A DNA stretch of 64,000 bases, from contig OY743182.1 of NCBI GenBank assembly GCA_963555705.1, positions 53,076,592-53,140,591 of the forward strand, written 5' to 3'. The notes beneath the pieces were generated by a model, which ran no database searches, had not been told where the DNA came from, and was given only the letters and a program-made list of their open reading frames with translations. This DNA comes from Ligustrum vulgare. Taxonomy: Eukaryota; Streptophyta; Magnoliopsida; Lamiales; Oleaceae. Below, one piece after another: positions 23,218 to 32,300 of this stretch. The first letter of the stretch is position 1; every line of letters starts with the position of its first letter. A program made the translations under genes and the position numbers.

Positions 23218-23808
23218 CTTTTACCCTCTAATAAGATCACCACTCTTGCCTTTTACCATTCCAAGTTTTCTTACTCAAACTCTCCAAAGAACGTAATCAA
23301 CTAAAGTGAGAAATCAATTCTTATGTAGTAAAATTCTACAAACAAAGCAAGGAAGTAAAGGAATGATTGACACAATAGCAAGTAGAATTTCTTTGTTTGC
23401 TACTATACAAGAAAGATAGGTATTGAATGGGTTTGACAAAGTTCTAAAGAGTATGATCACAATAAGCTTGATAAAAAGGAATAAGGAATCAACTGGGAAT
23501 GTGTTTGGTGTTTGGAAAGTAGAAGTTAACATGAAAGTCTTCTTTGGAACATTTTATCAAACACTTAGGATGCAAACTTTTAATAGCATAGGAAATTAAG
23601 TGTTTGTACAAATGTAACCCTCAACAATCTCAAATTTGGAAACAATAACAATACCCAAGATATAAGAATCAAGAAAAACTCATGGGCATCTAGTTTTCCC
23701 CAATTTTTTTTTTTTGTATTTTTCGTTTTTTTTTTTTTTTTTTTTTTTTTTTGGATGATGAACAATAAGAAAAAATGTACAGATAAGTTTACCAATTTTT
23801 AGAGCCAA
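23218..23808 (-). other. 5' leader of Ty3/gypsy element
   Basis: Noncoding sequence between primer site and gag. Includes long A/T homopolymers (23706-23752). No other feature. Confidence 0.6.
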
Positions 23809-23820
23809 GCTCTAATACCA
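23809..23820 (-). other. Primer-binding site (tRNA-iMet) of Ty3/gypsy element
   Basis: The minus strand reads TGGTATTAGAGC, one mismatch from the complement of the initiator tRNA-Met 3' end, two bases from the LTR. Confidence 0.88.
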
Positions 23821-23822
23821 AA

Positions 23823-24596
23823 TGATGCGAACTCCATTGGTATTTGAACCAAAAATTTTCACAACAATTTTGTATCAACCCAAGAAAGTTAAAAATGGTA
23901 ATAATAGGATGATCTTGACCCAATCTTAATCCAACCAAAATTCTAAGGAATATGAACCATAACCCAAAGGAGAGATTAAAGCAAATACAAAGACGTTTGT
24001 GGAATATTCAACAATAAATACATAAGAATAATATCTCAAATAAAAGTTGAAGAAATTCCAACAATAGTTAAAAGTGAAAAAAGGATTTTACCTCTCAATG
24101 CTCTCAAGGACTCTTCTACAATGCCAAGCTACCTAGGGTTTGAGAGCAAAATGGTGTTTATAGTACAAAATTGGAAAAGAAGAAAGTTTGGTGAAATTGC
24201 AAGAAATCCCCCTTTTTTTTAATTCTGCATGTTTCAATCGACCAATACGGTCGACCGAAATAGTATCGGTCGACCGAATCAATTTCGATCGATCACATGA
24301 TCGATCGAAATGTCCCTTTCAGTCGTACAATGATCAGCCGAACCCGACTGAGGTTGTGTCTAAAAATCCTGTAGAGTTCCGGTCGATCGATGTAACTTTT
24401 GGTCGTGTGAATTCGCCTGAAGCTCCAAGATTGTGAAATTGACTTCGGTTTTGTTTTCTTCCTAGTAGACTTGATTTCGGATCTTATATCCTGCCATCGA
24501 CTCTTGGAACTCTTTGGCCTTAGATCTTGTCATGGGCCCCACCGGTACTCTTATCGATGTTGACTTTGACTTGGTTAACTCCCTGGATTCTCATCA
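23823..24596 (-). repeat. 5' LTR of Ty3/gypsy element
   Basis: TGATGCGAACT...TTCTCATCA, 774 bp, homologous to 15731-16460. Contains a cluster of GGTCGACCGA and CGATCGATC palindromes at about 24236-24310, more copies than in the other LTR. These lie in the U3 part and may bind regulators. Confidence 0.92.
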
Positions 24597-24601
24597 GATA
24601 T

Positions 24602-25440
24602 ACAAGAAGATTTCATTGAAAAACCTTATATATTCGATAGTTTGTTCAATGATTTGAAAAACCTTTGTTTTATGCTTGTAATAAATTCAAAAACTTGTGT
24701 GTTATGTTTAAATTGAATAACTTTAAAGCAAAACATATATGGAGTGATAGGTTTCACGGCATTATTGGAACTGCTTTCAAAGGATAACGAGCTTCCTATT
24801 TCAATTTACAAGACAAAGAAAATGTTGTGTCTGATGGGTATGGAGATCGAGAGGATACATGCGTATTCAAATGATTGCATATTGTATCGGAATAAGTAAA
24901 AGGACTTGTATCTGTGTTCAAAGTGTGGGGCATCGTGCTATAAGCGAAAGGACGAAATGCAAAGGATGCGAAGAACATGCGGTGGCATATTGAAGGGAGG
25001 AAAGAAGATGGAAAACTAAGACACCTGGCCGATTCTCCTCAATGGAGGAACATTAATAGAATTTTTCCTAAATTTAGTGGTGAAGATACGAATCTTCAGC
25101 TTGGACTATGTACAAATGGGATGAACAAGCGCGGTAGCATGAGTAGTCGACATAGTACTTGGCCATTTCTTTTGGTGATTTACAATCTTCCTCCTTGGTT
25201 ATATATGAAGTACAAGTACATCATGTTGTCGTTGTTAATATCATAGCCTAAACAACCTGGAAATGACATAGATATTTACCTAGCGCTACTAATTGAAGAC
25301 TTAAGACTGTTGTGGAATGAAGGTGGGTCCGTGTTTGAAGCACATAGTCAAATGAATTTCACCTTACGTGCTATAATATTTTGCACCATAAATTATTTTT
25401 CAGCATTTGGTAACTTTTCGATTTAGATTTGGTGATGTGG
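24602..25440 (+). pseudogene. CACTA TNP2-type transposase, 3' part
   Basis: Continues the frame cut at 15730: QEDFIEKPYIFDSLFNDLKN, then LLELLSKDNELPISIYKTKK and ERIHAYSNDCILYRN, typical of TNP2. The stretch 24977-25246 reads LRHLADSPQWRNINRIFPKF, RLGL-type LQLGLCTNGMNKRGSMS, and WPFLLVIYNLPPWLYMKYKY. Further relics run to about 25440. The conserved order (ADS..W, LG...DG..., YNLPPW.CMK) identifies the En/Spm transposase core. Many stops and frameshifts are present and the C-terminal half is missing, so the element could only move with help from another copy. Confidence 0.85.
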
Positions 25441-25687
25441 AAAATGTGGTGGTGTAGTAGATACGCAAGATTTGGTGACTGAAGCATATTGTCTAGACTT
25501 TAGGCGTCGACTCCAAATGCATCGTTTTTACGATCGATGAGTATTGTGCGGAACAACCGACACCTATGAGTCATTCTGTACTAGTGACTCTTAGTCGCAA
25601 CCTCATTTGCTCAAACTCATTGAATATCGGGCTCCAACTATCTTCCAGATATTTACTGGAATCCTTTTCCATTTCCCTAGAATCAAT

Positions 25688-25699
25688 GCTCTAATACCA
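25688..25699 (-). other. Primer-binding site of outermost Ty3-type element
   Basis: The plus strand GCTCTAATACCA is the complement of TGGTATTAGAGC (tRNA-iMet type). The LTR terminus TGATAAGATCC starts two bases later. Confidence 0.7.
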
Positions 25700-25701
25700 T
25701 T

Positions 25702-25795
25702 TGATAAGATCCTTTATGCTGGAAGGTTTCTAATTCCTTTTCTACTGATGATCATAACAATTAGTAGATAATAGATGTTGTAAATGGAGTAATCT
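25702..25795 (-). repeat. Truncated 5' LTR of outermost Ty3-type element
   Basis: Matches the start of the LTR at 7743 for about 95 bp (shared TCTACTGATGATCA and GTAGATAATAGATGTTGTAA), then diverges at CTGTGAAATTGCC. Confidence 0.65.
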
Positions 25796-27640
25796 GTGAA
25801 ATTGCCATATGCATGGTCGAACCTATCTAGAGGCACATGAGGCCACCGCATCATGGCCTATCGACCCAATTATTTTTAGGGGCCCAAAAATCTTTTTTTA
25901 TTTTTTATTTTTAACAAGCCAATCCATACAGTCCAACCCTCCATAGACCCATAGCCCAGAGAAGAAAAAAGCCTCAAAAAATGGGCCGCTCGTTTTATAG
26001 ATATTCTGTCACTCTCCCCTTTACTAATGTTTCGATGTGAGACTAGGAAAGGAACTAAAAACCAATAATAGTGCTGTATTTCACACATTAATTCTGGGAT
26101 GGTATATTATTATTTTCCTTGATTTTAGTGATTTCTTATTCGGTCCCCCCCTCCCCCCCCTAATTTTGTGAGATAGTTAGAAATTATCTCCTCTAATCAC
26201 GAGATCCTTATTCTATTGATTGAAGCAGATTTGTCTCTGTCTTTGTATAAATAGCTGTGTATTTCTCCATTAAAATAAGAAGAAAATCTTCTCCCAAATT
26301 CTTACAAATAGCATTCTAGAAACGGGTTTCTTCAATTAGATAACCCAATAAAGTTCCAATTAGCAAATGAATAGAACGACATTTCTAGACATTGACTCCG
26401 TGTTATAATCAACAACTAAACTTAACTTATCTTATCAGTAAATCTATTTATAAGCAAATAATAATTTTTCAAATAAATATCCTGTTAGTAAATGTTAGAG
26501 ATAAGTAAATTGCTTGTTTTGAAATTTGATAGTAAAGTGTGAATTACTTTCCAAAAAATGTAGTTTTTATTATTATTATAAATCAAACTATTTAAAATTA
26601 AGAGCATGTGTTTGGTAATAGTGATTTTGAAGGAATTTTTTATTTTTTTAAGACATGTAATTAAAAAGGTATTGAAAAATGTGAAAAATGATAAATTATA
26701 TAATTTATAAACAAGCTAAAAGCATATCCAGCAATCATACTACAGGCAAATGGTTGTTGTCGATTGAGAAAGAAATTGTTGAACAATTTGACTACACTGA
26801 TTTGATTATTTTTTCCACTAAAACAGTTAGACAACTAGTGTTTAAGTAAGGTTGCGTATGATACACAACCATTTTCATGGAAAATGTGATTTTTCATCAA
26901 ATCTTCCAACTTTGGTATGTTTGATTGCCAATTATTTCCATGAAAACCATTTCAATGTCAATGTCATTTCAAGCCTCAATTCCTCACAAATGAGGAATTC
27001 ATTTTCCAACGAGAATGAGTTTTTATTTTCCATAGAAAAACTTTGATCAATTCGTCACGCTTAATCATTTTTATTGTTAACTGATTTATTTATTTTTAAA
27101 CAAATGAACATTATTATTATTAGGTGCAAATGTGTGAAAAAAAATATTAAAATAGCTAATTTCGCTTCATTTTTCATGGAAAATAATGTCAATCAAACAA
27201 CAAAAGTTGAAAAAATCTTCACTTTTTCCACCTAGAAAATTAAACCAATCAAACACATTAATCTTCAAATTCCTAGGAACTCAATTACTTGAAATTCATT
27301 TTTTTCCATCCAAATTCCACTATTGCTATCAAACACAGCCTAATTGTTTTGAATATTTTATGCCTTGATATGATATAAGTATTTGGAATATTATAATTTG
27401 TTTGTTGTTTTATGTTAGTTAACAGTTTTGATATTTTTTTTTTTTTGGTGAGTTTGTATATTATGTAGTACATTTTTCCTTTGTCGTGTGAATTTGAATT
27501 TATCGTTATTTTCAATTTTTTCCTATGAAAAAAAAGATCTACCTCCGAATCCCCATAAGGTCCAACATGAATGAGAGGGGCCCATTTTTATTTCTAAAAA
27601 TACATTGAACATGTCTCAGATCTCAAAAGGCAAAGATAAG
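25796..27640. other. Repeat-derived sequence without recognisable gene
   Basis: Bases 26100-26360 look like LTR or promoter sequence on the plus strand (TATAAATAGCTG near 26247, downstream of a C tract at 26143-26160). Bases 26848-27345 may be a hAT-like MITE, since GGTTGCGTATGATA at the left resembles the complement of TATCAAACACAGCC at the right. Neither has a TSD that I could confirm. No coding evidence. Confidence 0.35.
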
Positions 27641-27889
27641 GACATGTTCTCTTTACTGTTTTGAGGTCATTTTTTGTTTTTATTTTCGAAAACACTAAAA
27701 ACGCATTCTCTTTACTATTTTCGAAAATGCATTTTGAAAAAAAAAAATTTGTACAAAAAACACAAAACGTCCAAAACCTCGTTTTGGGCGTTTTATGTGT
27801 ATTTCAACAAAAAATGTTCAAAACACGAAAAATGCATTTTGAGATTTTTTTTTTTTTTAATAATTATCCTAACTTGAAATTAAGCTTAA

Positions 27890-27892
<3 letters not shown>

Positions 27893-27929
<37 letters not shown>
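27893..27929. repeat. (TA)n microsatellite
   Basis: About 18 TA units inside the first duplication copy. Confidence 0.95.
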
Positions 27930-27932
<3 letters not shown>

Positions 27933-27948
27933 CCTAGTTTGGAACTAA

Positions 27949-28111
27949 GAGCCCGTTTGGTAATGTGAAAAATTTTGATTTTTGTGAATTTTTTTGATTT
28001 TTTTATGGATGTAGGGTTTAAAAAGTCAAAAATTGTGGGTTTGACTAAGAATTGATGGTTGAGATTGAGTTTGAAAAATTTGGGTGAATATTTACTTTAG
28101 CAAACAGGCTC
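27949..28111. mobile_element. 163-bp MITE, TAA target duplication
   Basis: Inverted ends GAGCCCGTTTGGTAA and TTTAGCAAACAGGCTC. TAA flanks both sides (27946-27948 and 28112-28114). It is absent from the second duplication copy, so it inserted after the duplication. PIF/Harbinger-like by TSD. Confidence 0.6.
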
Positions 28112-28621
28112 TAAATCTAATTAATTTTTTATTTATTTATTTTTTTTTTAGAATTATCCTAACTTGAAACTAAGCCTAAATAAAGTTTTATTGAATTCAA
28201 TATCAACAATACAAAAAAAAAAAAAAAAATAATTAAGTGAGAATTCTTGTTGTTATATTTCAAAAAATGTCTTGATAAATGGATTCTGGTGGTTCTGAAA
28301 GAACTTGCATTTTCTAGATTTTAATAGAATCAGAACTTCCTCAAATTCCGAACATAACCAAGTTATGTTAATATAGATTCTTAGTGCTCACATTAGTGTA
28401 TTGCAGGTAACCATGTTTTCAGTGTATTGTGGAAGAAAATTTGAGTTTGAGCCAGTAATATTCTGCAAGCAAATTAATTAAAAATAGTTTAAGTAGTATT
28501 CTGCAAAATTTTAAATAGAACATGTTTTTCAATTTTTCATTTTCAAAAACAGTTTTCAGAAATGACAAATCAGACGAGTTTTCAACAAATTTGAAAACAA
28601 AAATAAAAACAAGAAATATAA

Positions 28622-29440
28622 GGCCATGTTCTCTTTGCTGTTTTGAGGTCGTTTTCTGTTTTTATTTTCGAAAACGCTAAAAACGCGTTCTCTTTACAAT
28701 TTTCGAAAACGCATTTTGGAAAATAAAAAAAAAAAAATTGTACACAAAACGCAAAACGCCAAAACCTCATTTTGGGCATTTTGTGTGTATTTCAACAAAA
28801 AATGTCCAAAACGCGAAAAACGCGTTTTGGGAAATTTTTTTTTTTTTTTTTTTTTAAGAATTATCTTAACTTGGAACTAAACTTAATATAAAGTTTTTAT
28901 TTATTTATTTATTTTATTTTTTTTTTTAAGAATTATCCTAGCTTGGAACTAAGCCTAAATAAAGAATTTTTTTTTTTTTTTTTGAGATTTATCCTAACTT
29001 GGAACTAAGCTTAAATAAAGTTTTATTGAATTCAATAACAACATTACAAAAAAAATTAAGTGAGAATTCTTGTTGTTATATTTCAAAAAATGCACTGATA
29101 AATGGACTCTGGTAGTTTTGAAAGAACTTGCATTTTCTGGATTTTAATAGAACTAAAGCTTTCTCAAATCCCCAACCTGACTAAGCTGTGTTAATATAGA
29201 CTCTTAATGCTCACATTAGTGTGTTGCATGTAACCATGTTTTCAGTGTATTGTAAAAGGAAATTTGAGTTTGAATCAGTAGTATTCTGCAAGCAAATTAA
29301 TTAAAAATAATTTAAGTAGTATTCTGCAAAATTTCAAACAGGACGTGTTTTTCAGCTTTTCATTTTCAAAACAGTTTTCAGAAATGACAAATCAAAAGCG
29401 TTTTCAGCAAATTTGAAAACAAAAATAAAAACACAAAACA
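28622..29440. repeat. Tandem duplication, copy 2
   Basis: Starts GGCCATGTTCTCTTTGCTG. Homologous to 27641-28617 without the MITE. It ends about 430 bp before the GRF start codon, so it is part of that gene's upstream region. Confidence 0.7.
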
Positions 29441-29869
29441 CAAAATATTTTCAAAAATGAAAATACAAAATAAAATACAAATAGAACGCAAGAAAGACCC
29501 TGACCATATGGTAAAAATAATTTTATTACGCCACATGGTAGTTTCACGCTGCGTGTGAGTAAGGCTTAAAAATCTATTGAAATTTTGTCTCTACCAATGA
29601 ATAGAACTTGCAGTTTATTTATGCCTGTCCCTACTCACGGCCCACAATCCAAAGATTCATTTTCAGACAAAACTTTCAGAAGACTTTACAGGCTATCTTT
29701 TTCAGTTTTTTGTCATAATTTGTTCATTGGAGACAATCAATTCAATCATCCCTATTAAAAAAATAAAATAAAATATAACATATTCAAGATATATTATGAG
29801 CCAATATCTATTTAACACACACACTTGGAAGAGAAAGTATTTGCAATTTGACACTGAAGGTGCATAAAG
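29441..29869 (+). promoter_or_regulatory. Proximal upstream region of the GRF gene
   Basis: AT-rich sequence between the duplicated repeat and the GRF ATG. It should contain the core promoter, but I do not see an unambiguous TATA box or a defined transcription start. The segment at 29600-29720 (GCCTGTCCCTACTCACGGCC) is less AT-rich than its surroundings. Confidence 0.3.
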
Positions 29870-30697
29870 ATGGACATCCAGAGTCGACCTTCGAAGATTT
29901 CTAAAATCGCAGGTAATGGAAACACTTGAGTTGCACGAAACTTTTAAAACGTCAATGTTTCCACTTCAGAAAGTTGTGGTTTCTAACCTTTCTACAACAA
30001 ACCATGGAGAACCCTTTTCGGATTTTCCCTTCAACTTCTCATTTACACATTTTTTTCATGTATGAAAATTGAAAAGCTTACTTCTTTTATGAATGGGAAA
30101 AGCAGCATTGAATGGACATGGGAATGATCTTCAGCACGAACAATGTCTTGTTAATGGGGTTGACCGCATAATATCCGGTGGTTTTACGTTAATGCAACTG
30201 CAAGAACTGCAGCAACAAGCACTAATCTATAAGTACATGGAAGCTGGATTTCCCATTCCTTTTCATCTTATCATGCCAATTTGGAAGAGTATTAATTCAC
30301 TAAGCAGCTGTCATCTTTACCCCAGTTGTAAGTAAAAAAAATGTTCGAAAATCATTTTTACTTTTACTGTCAAATTATTTCACTACAAGTACATTTCGTG
30401 GTTATGTGTTTTTTGGGTTACACAGTGTTGGGTTATGGTGCCTTAAACACAACTAGATTGGATAATGAGCCAGGAAGGTGCAGGAGAACAGATGGTAAAA
30501 GATGGAGATGTAGCAAAAGTGTTGTTAGAGGACAAAAATATTGCGAAAGGCACATGCACAGGAACCGGGACTCGGACGGGCAGCGTTCAAGAAAACATGA
30601 CGAAACGCTGACAAACAGCAGCAGCAATTTGGACAATGTAGAAGCCAATCTCACCCTTTCTTGGCCGACATATGGCAATATTAGTAGCCAAAAATGA
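29870..30697 (+). CDS. Growth-regulating factor (GRF) transcription factor, three exons
   Basis: Exons 29870-29912, 30103-30327 and 30426-30697 join in frame (GT/AG introns, both phase 1) to about 179 residues, starting [12 protein letters not shown]. Exon 2 encodes the QLQ domain ([20 protein letters not shown], then [10 protein letters not shown]), which binds GIF co-activators. Exon 3 encodes the WRC DNA-binding domain ([18 protein letters not shown], then [11 protein letters not shown], a C-x9-C-x10-C-x2-H finger) with a nuclear-localising basic tail. GRFs are nuclear regulators of leaf and meristem growth. The protein is short: the long C-terminal activation region of most GRFs is missing, and TGA follows soon after the WRC. 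The second acceptor is AAGCAG, so exon 2 could also start at 30106. A miR396 site lies in exon 3. Its neighbours are all transposons. It appears intact, but expression is unproven. Confidence 0.85.
30584..30604 (+). promoter_or_regulatory. miR396 target site in GRF mRNA
   Basis: CGTTCAAGAAAACATGACGA(A), encoding RSRKHDE at the end of the WRC domain, occupies the usual GRF miR396 site. It matches the common GRF target with about three substitutions in its 3' part, while the 5' CGTTCAAGAAA is intact. Regulation is inferred from family knowledge. Confidence 0.7.
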
Positions 30698-30993
30698 ACT
30701 GAACTTTATGTCATGTTTGGGAGTTGTTTATAATTGGTTTCAATTATAAGAAAGTTCTTTTGATTTCCTTGAAATGTCTGAATAAAATGTGATTTGATTG
30801 AATATAAACATTTTATAAACAATATTCAAACATATGCTTAATTCAAGTATTTTGACAGTCATCAACTAGACAAGGAGAAAATATTTTATGTTTTTGTAAA
30901 GAAGCTTATTTTAAATGGTTACTTTTCATTTTTATTTTTGAATTCCCTGAAATATAAATGGTTTATATAACTGGGGCTAGCCCCATATCACCG

Positions 30994-31159
30994 TGTAAAA
31001 ATTAGTCTCTTAAAACCCAGTTTCATGGTTTGTTAATTAAGTGATGTGCGCGTGTCAGGTTTTGATTTGCTTCAAAAGTTTCACGTGGATTATATGTTTG
31101 TTTGAGAGAGAATCTAGTCATCGGAATAAACAAATGACGAAAAACCTAATTGTAGTTGG
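30994..31159 (+). repeat. Left LTR of decayed copia, segment 1
   Basis: Starts TGTAAAAATTAGTCTC and aligns with 49640-49850. It is cut at GTTGG by element B. Confidence 0.65.
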
Positions 31160-31428
31160 TGTTGTGAAACTATGAAAATTCTAAACAAAAATTAAGAGAG
31201 AAAATGGAGAGAGCTTAGAGAGCTAGAGAGAATTCTCTCATTCTTAAGAAATTGGCAAGTTTACAAATGAAACATAGGCCCTTATTTATAGAGGCGGATA
31301 ATGGCATAATCGTAATATGTATAATGACATAATCGTAATATGTAAATTTTACAGGGGTATAAGAGTAATTTTCATTCACACCTAACATTTACCTAATTTC
31401 ATTACCTCATACCCAATATTTCATAACA
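31160..31428 (-). repeat. 3' LTR of element B
   Basis: TGTTGTGAAACTATG...TTTCATAACA. The minus strand contains a TATA-like CCTATAAATAAGGGCC (plus-strand 31269-31286 region). Carries a duplicated ATAATCGTAATATGTA segment that is single in the right LTR. Confidence 0.88.
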
Positions 31429-31440
31429 CTCCCCCTTAAA
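31429..31440 (-). other. Polypurine tract of element B
   Basis: The minus strand reads TTTAAGGGGGAG directly before the 3' LTR. Confidence 0.8.
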
Positions 31441-31465
31441 TGACATATTACTCGCTTGCTCAATG

Positions 31466-32300
31466 GTCTGCCTCATTAAAACCTTGCTAAGAAAACCCAA
31501 TGGGATAAAACTTGAGCGAAAGAAAAAGAGTACAACTGCTTCCCCTGATGTTGGCCATCATTAATCATTGAGTCTAATATCCAAAATGACATCAATGATA
31601 AGTAGTACAAATCATTTACTGGAAACTTCGAATTATGAAGTGCTGAAGTGCTTCATTGCTGTATTGCTTTAGTGCTTTAGTACTTTAGTGCTGCATTGCT
31701 TTAGTGCTTTAGTGCTTCAGTACTGCCTCGTTAAAACCTTGTCAGTATAACCTAATGGGACAAAATCTGAACCAAGGAAAAAGCGTACAGCTGCTGCCTC
31801 GTTAAAACCTTGTCAGGAAAACCCTGTGGGACAAAACCTGGACGAAGGAAAAAGAGTACAGCATGACAGCATGATTCTCCCCCTGAAGTGTGCAATCAAG
31901 TATTCATGAACCTTTTGAATAATGATATCATCTTTCGTCTGAAATATGTATATATGAAAATCTTCTTGTGTATAGCCAATATCATAACATTCTTCATAAG
32001 ATGTCTATGATTTTCTCCATTTGTTGATACCATTCTAGATGTCTATGATTTTCTTCATTTGTTGATATCATTTCAGCACAATTTAAAGAGAGCTTGTTGT
32101 TGAATTATTACTTGCAGATAGCTGTGACAATGTCTCAAAAACCTTGTTAGGAAAATCCTGTGGGACAAAACCTTAGCGAAGGGAAAAAGAGTACATTATT
32201 CTCATTGATACGCCATAATTGCTCCATAATTGCTGCCTCATTAAAAACCTTACTAGGAAAACCCTGTGGGACAAAACCTCAGCTAAGGAAAAAAGAATGC
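31466..32300 (-). repeat. Array of five copia-type 3' motifs in element B
   Basis: Five copies of a roughly 60-bp unit, starting near 31468, 31722, 31794, 32135 and 32235. The core is CCTCRTTAAAACCTTG followed by GAAAACCCTGTGGGACAAAA and GGAAAAAGAGTACA. The unit is known as the sequence just downstream of pol in some plant copia elements. It suggests that B derives from such an element by deletion and local amplification. Confidence 0.7.

Larger units (their letters stand above)
15731..24596 (-). mobile_element. Ty3/gypsy retrotransposon, full-length but decayed
   Basis: A complete structure on the minus strand: 5' LTR 23823-24596, tRNA-iMet primer site 23809-23820, gag, protease, RT, RNase H, integrase, polypurine tract 16461-16470, 3' LTR 15731-16460. 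TSD GATAT lies at 15726-15730 and 24597-24601. Domain order gag-PR-RT-RH-IN defines Ty3/Metaviridae. The ORFs carry many stops and frameshifts, RT has lost a catalytic Asp, and two later insertions are present (17955-18378 and about 21536-23217). It split the TNP2 gene of the CACTA host element. I do not assign a clade, because no chromodomain was recognised. Confidence 0.92.
11241..25586 (+). mobile_element. CACTA (En/Spm-type) DNA transposon
   Basis: The left end is CACTAGTACAG (11241-11251) and the right end its exact complement CTGTACTAGTG (25576-25586). ACT is directly repeated outside (11238-11240 and 25587-25589), the 3-bp TSD of CACTA elements. Subterminal GCATCGATT/AACGATGCC-type repeats lie at about 11385-11500 and near 25500-25560. 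The coding relics are a TNP2-type transposase on the plus strand (15360-15730 and 24602-25440), separated by a Ty3 element. Without its two large insertions (Helitron 12400-15082 and Ty3 15731-24596) it is about 2.8 kb, so it was internally deleted as well as interrupted. Confidence 0.82.
7743..25795 (-). mobile_element. Outermost Ty3-type element, split by later insertions
   Basis: The left end is a 374-bp LTR (7743-8116) preceded, in minus-strand sense, by a purine-rich tract (CGGGAGCGGAGTAA). At 25688-25699 the plus strand reads GCTCTAATACCA, the complement of a tRNA-iMet primer site, followed by TGATAAGATCC, the same LTR terminus as at 7743. The two half-elements are joined if the CACTA element (11241-25586, TSD ACT) is removed. 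The internal sequence left is about 3 kb once the MULE is also subtracted. It has a gag-like relic but no pol. The right LTR breaks off after about 95 bp, so no TSD can be checked. Confidence 0.55.
27641..28617. repeat. Tandem duplication, copy 1
   Basis: Starts GGACATGTTCTCTTTACTG and shares its whole length with 28622-29440 (anchors TTTTATTTTCGAAAAC, AGTGAGAATTCTTGTTGTTA, AACCATGTTTTCAGTGTATT). It is about 160 bp longer because of the MITE at 27949-28111 and a TA repeat. Inner motifs such as AATTATCCTAACTTGGAACT recur several times. Probably an arrayed noncoding transposon. Confidence 0.7.

Noticed and set aside
7743..25795. Treating the LTRs at 7.7 and 25.7 kb as two independent solo LTRs
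   Set aside because: The right copy has an adjacent primer site and the left an adjacent polypurine tract, on the correct sides for one minus-strand element interrupted by the CACTA. Not certain because the right LTR is truncated.
29870..30697. GRF as a transposon-captured fragment
   Set aside because: No element ends or TSD enclose it. Introns, splice phases and both domains are intact, so it is best read as a host gene.
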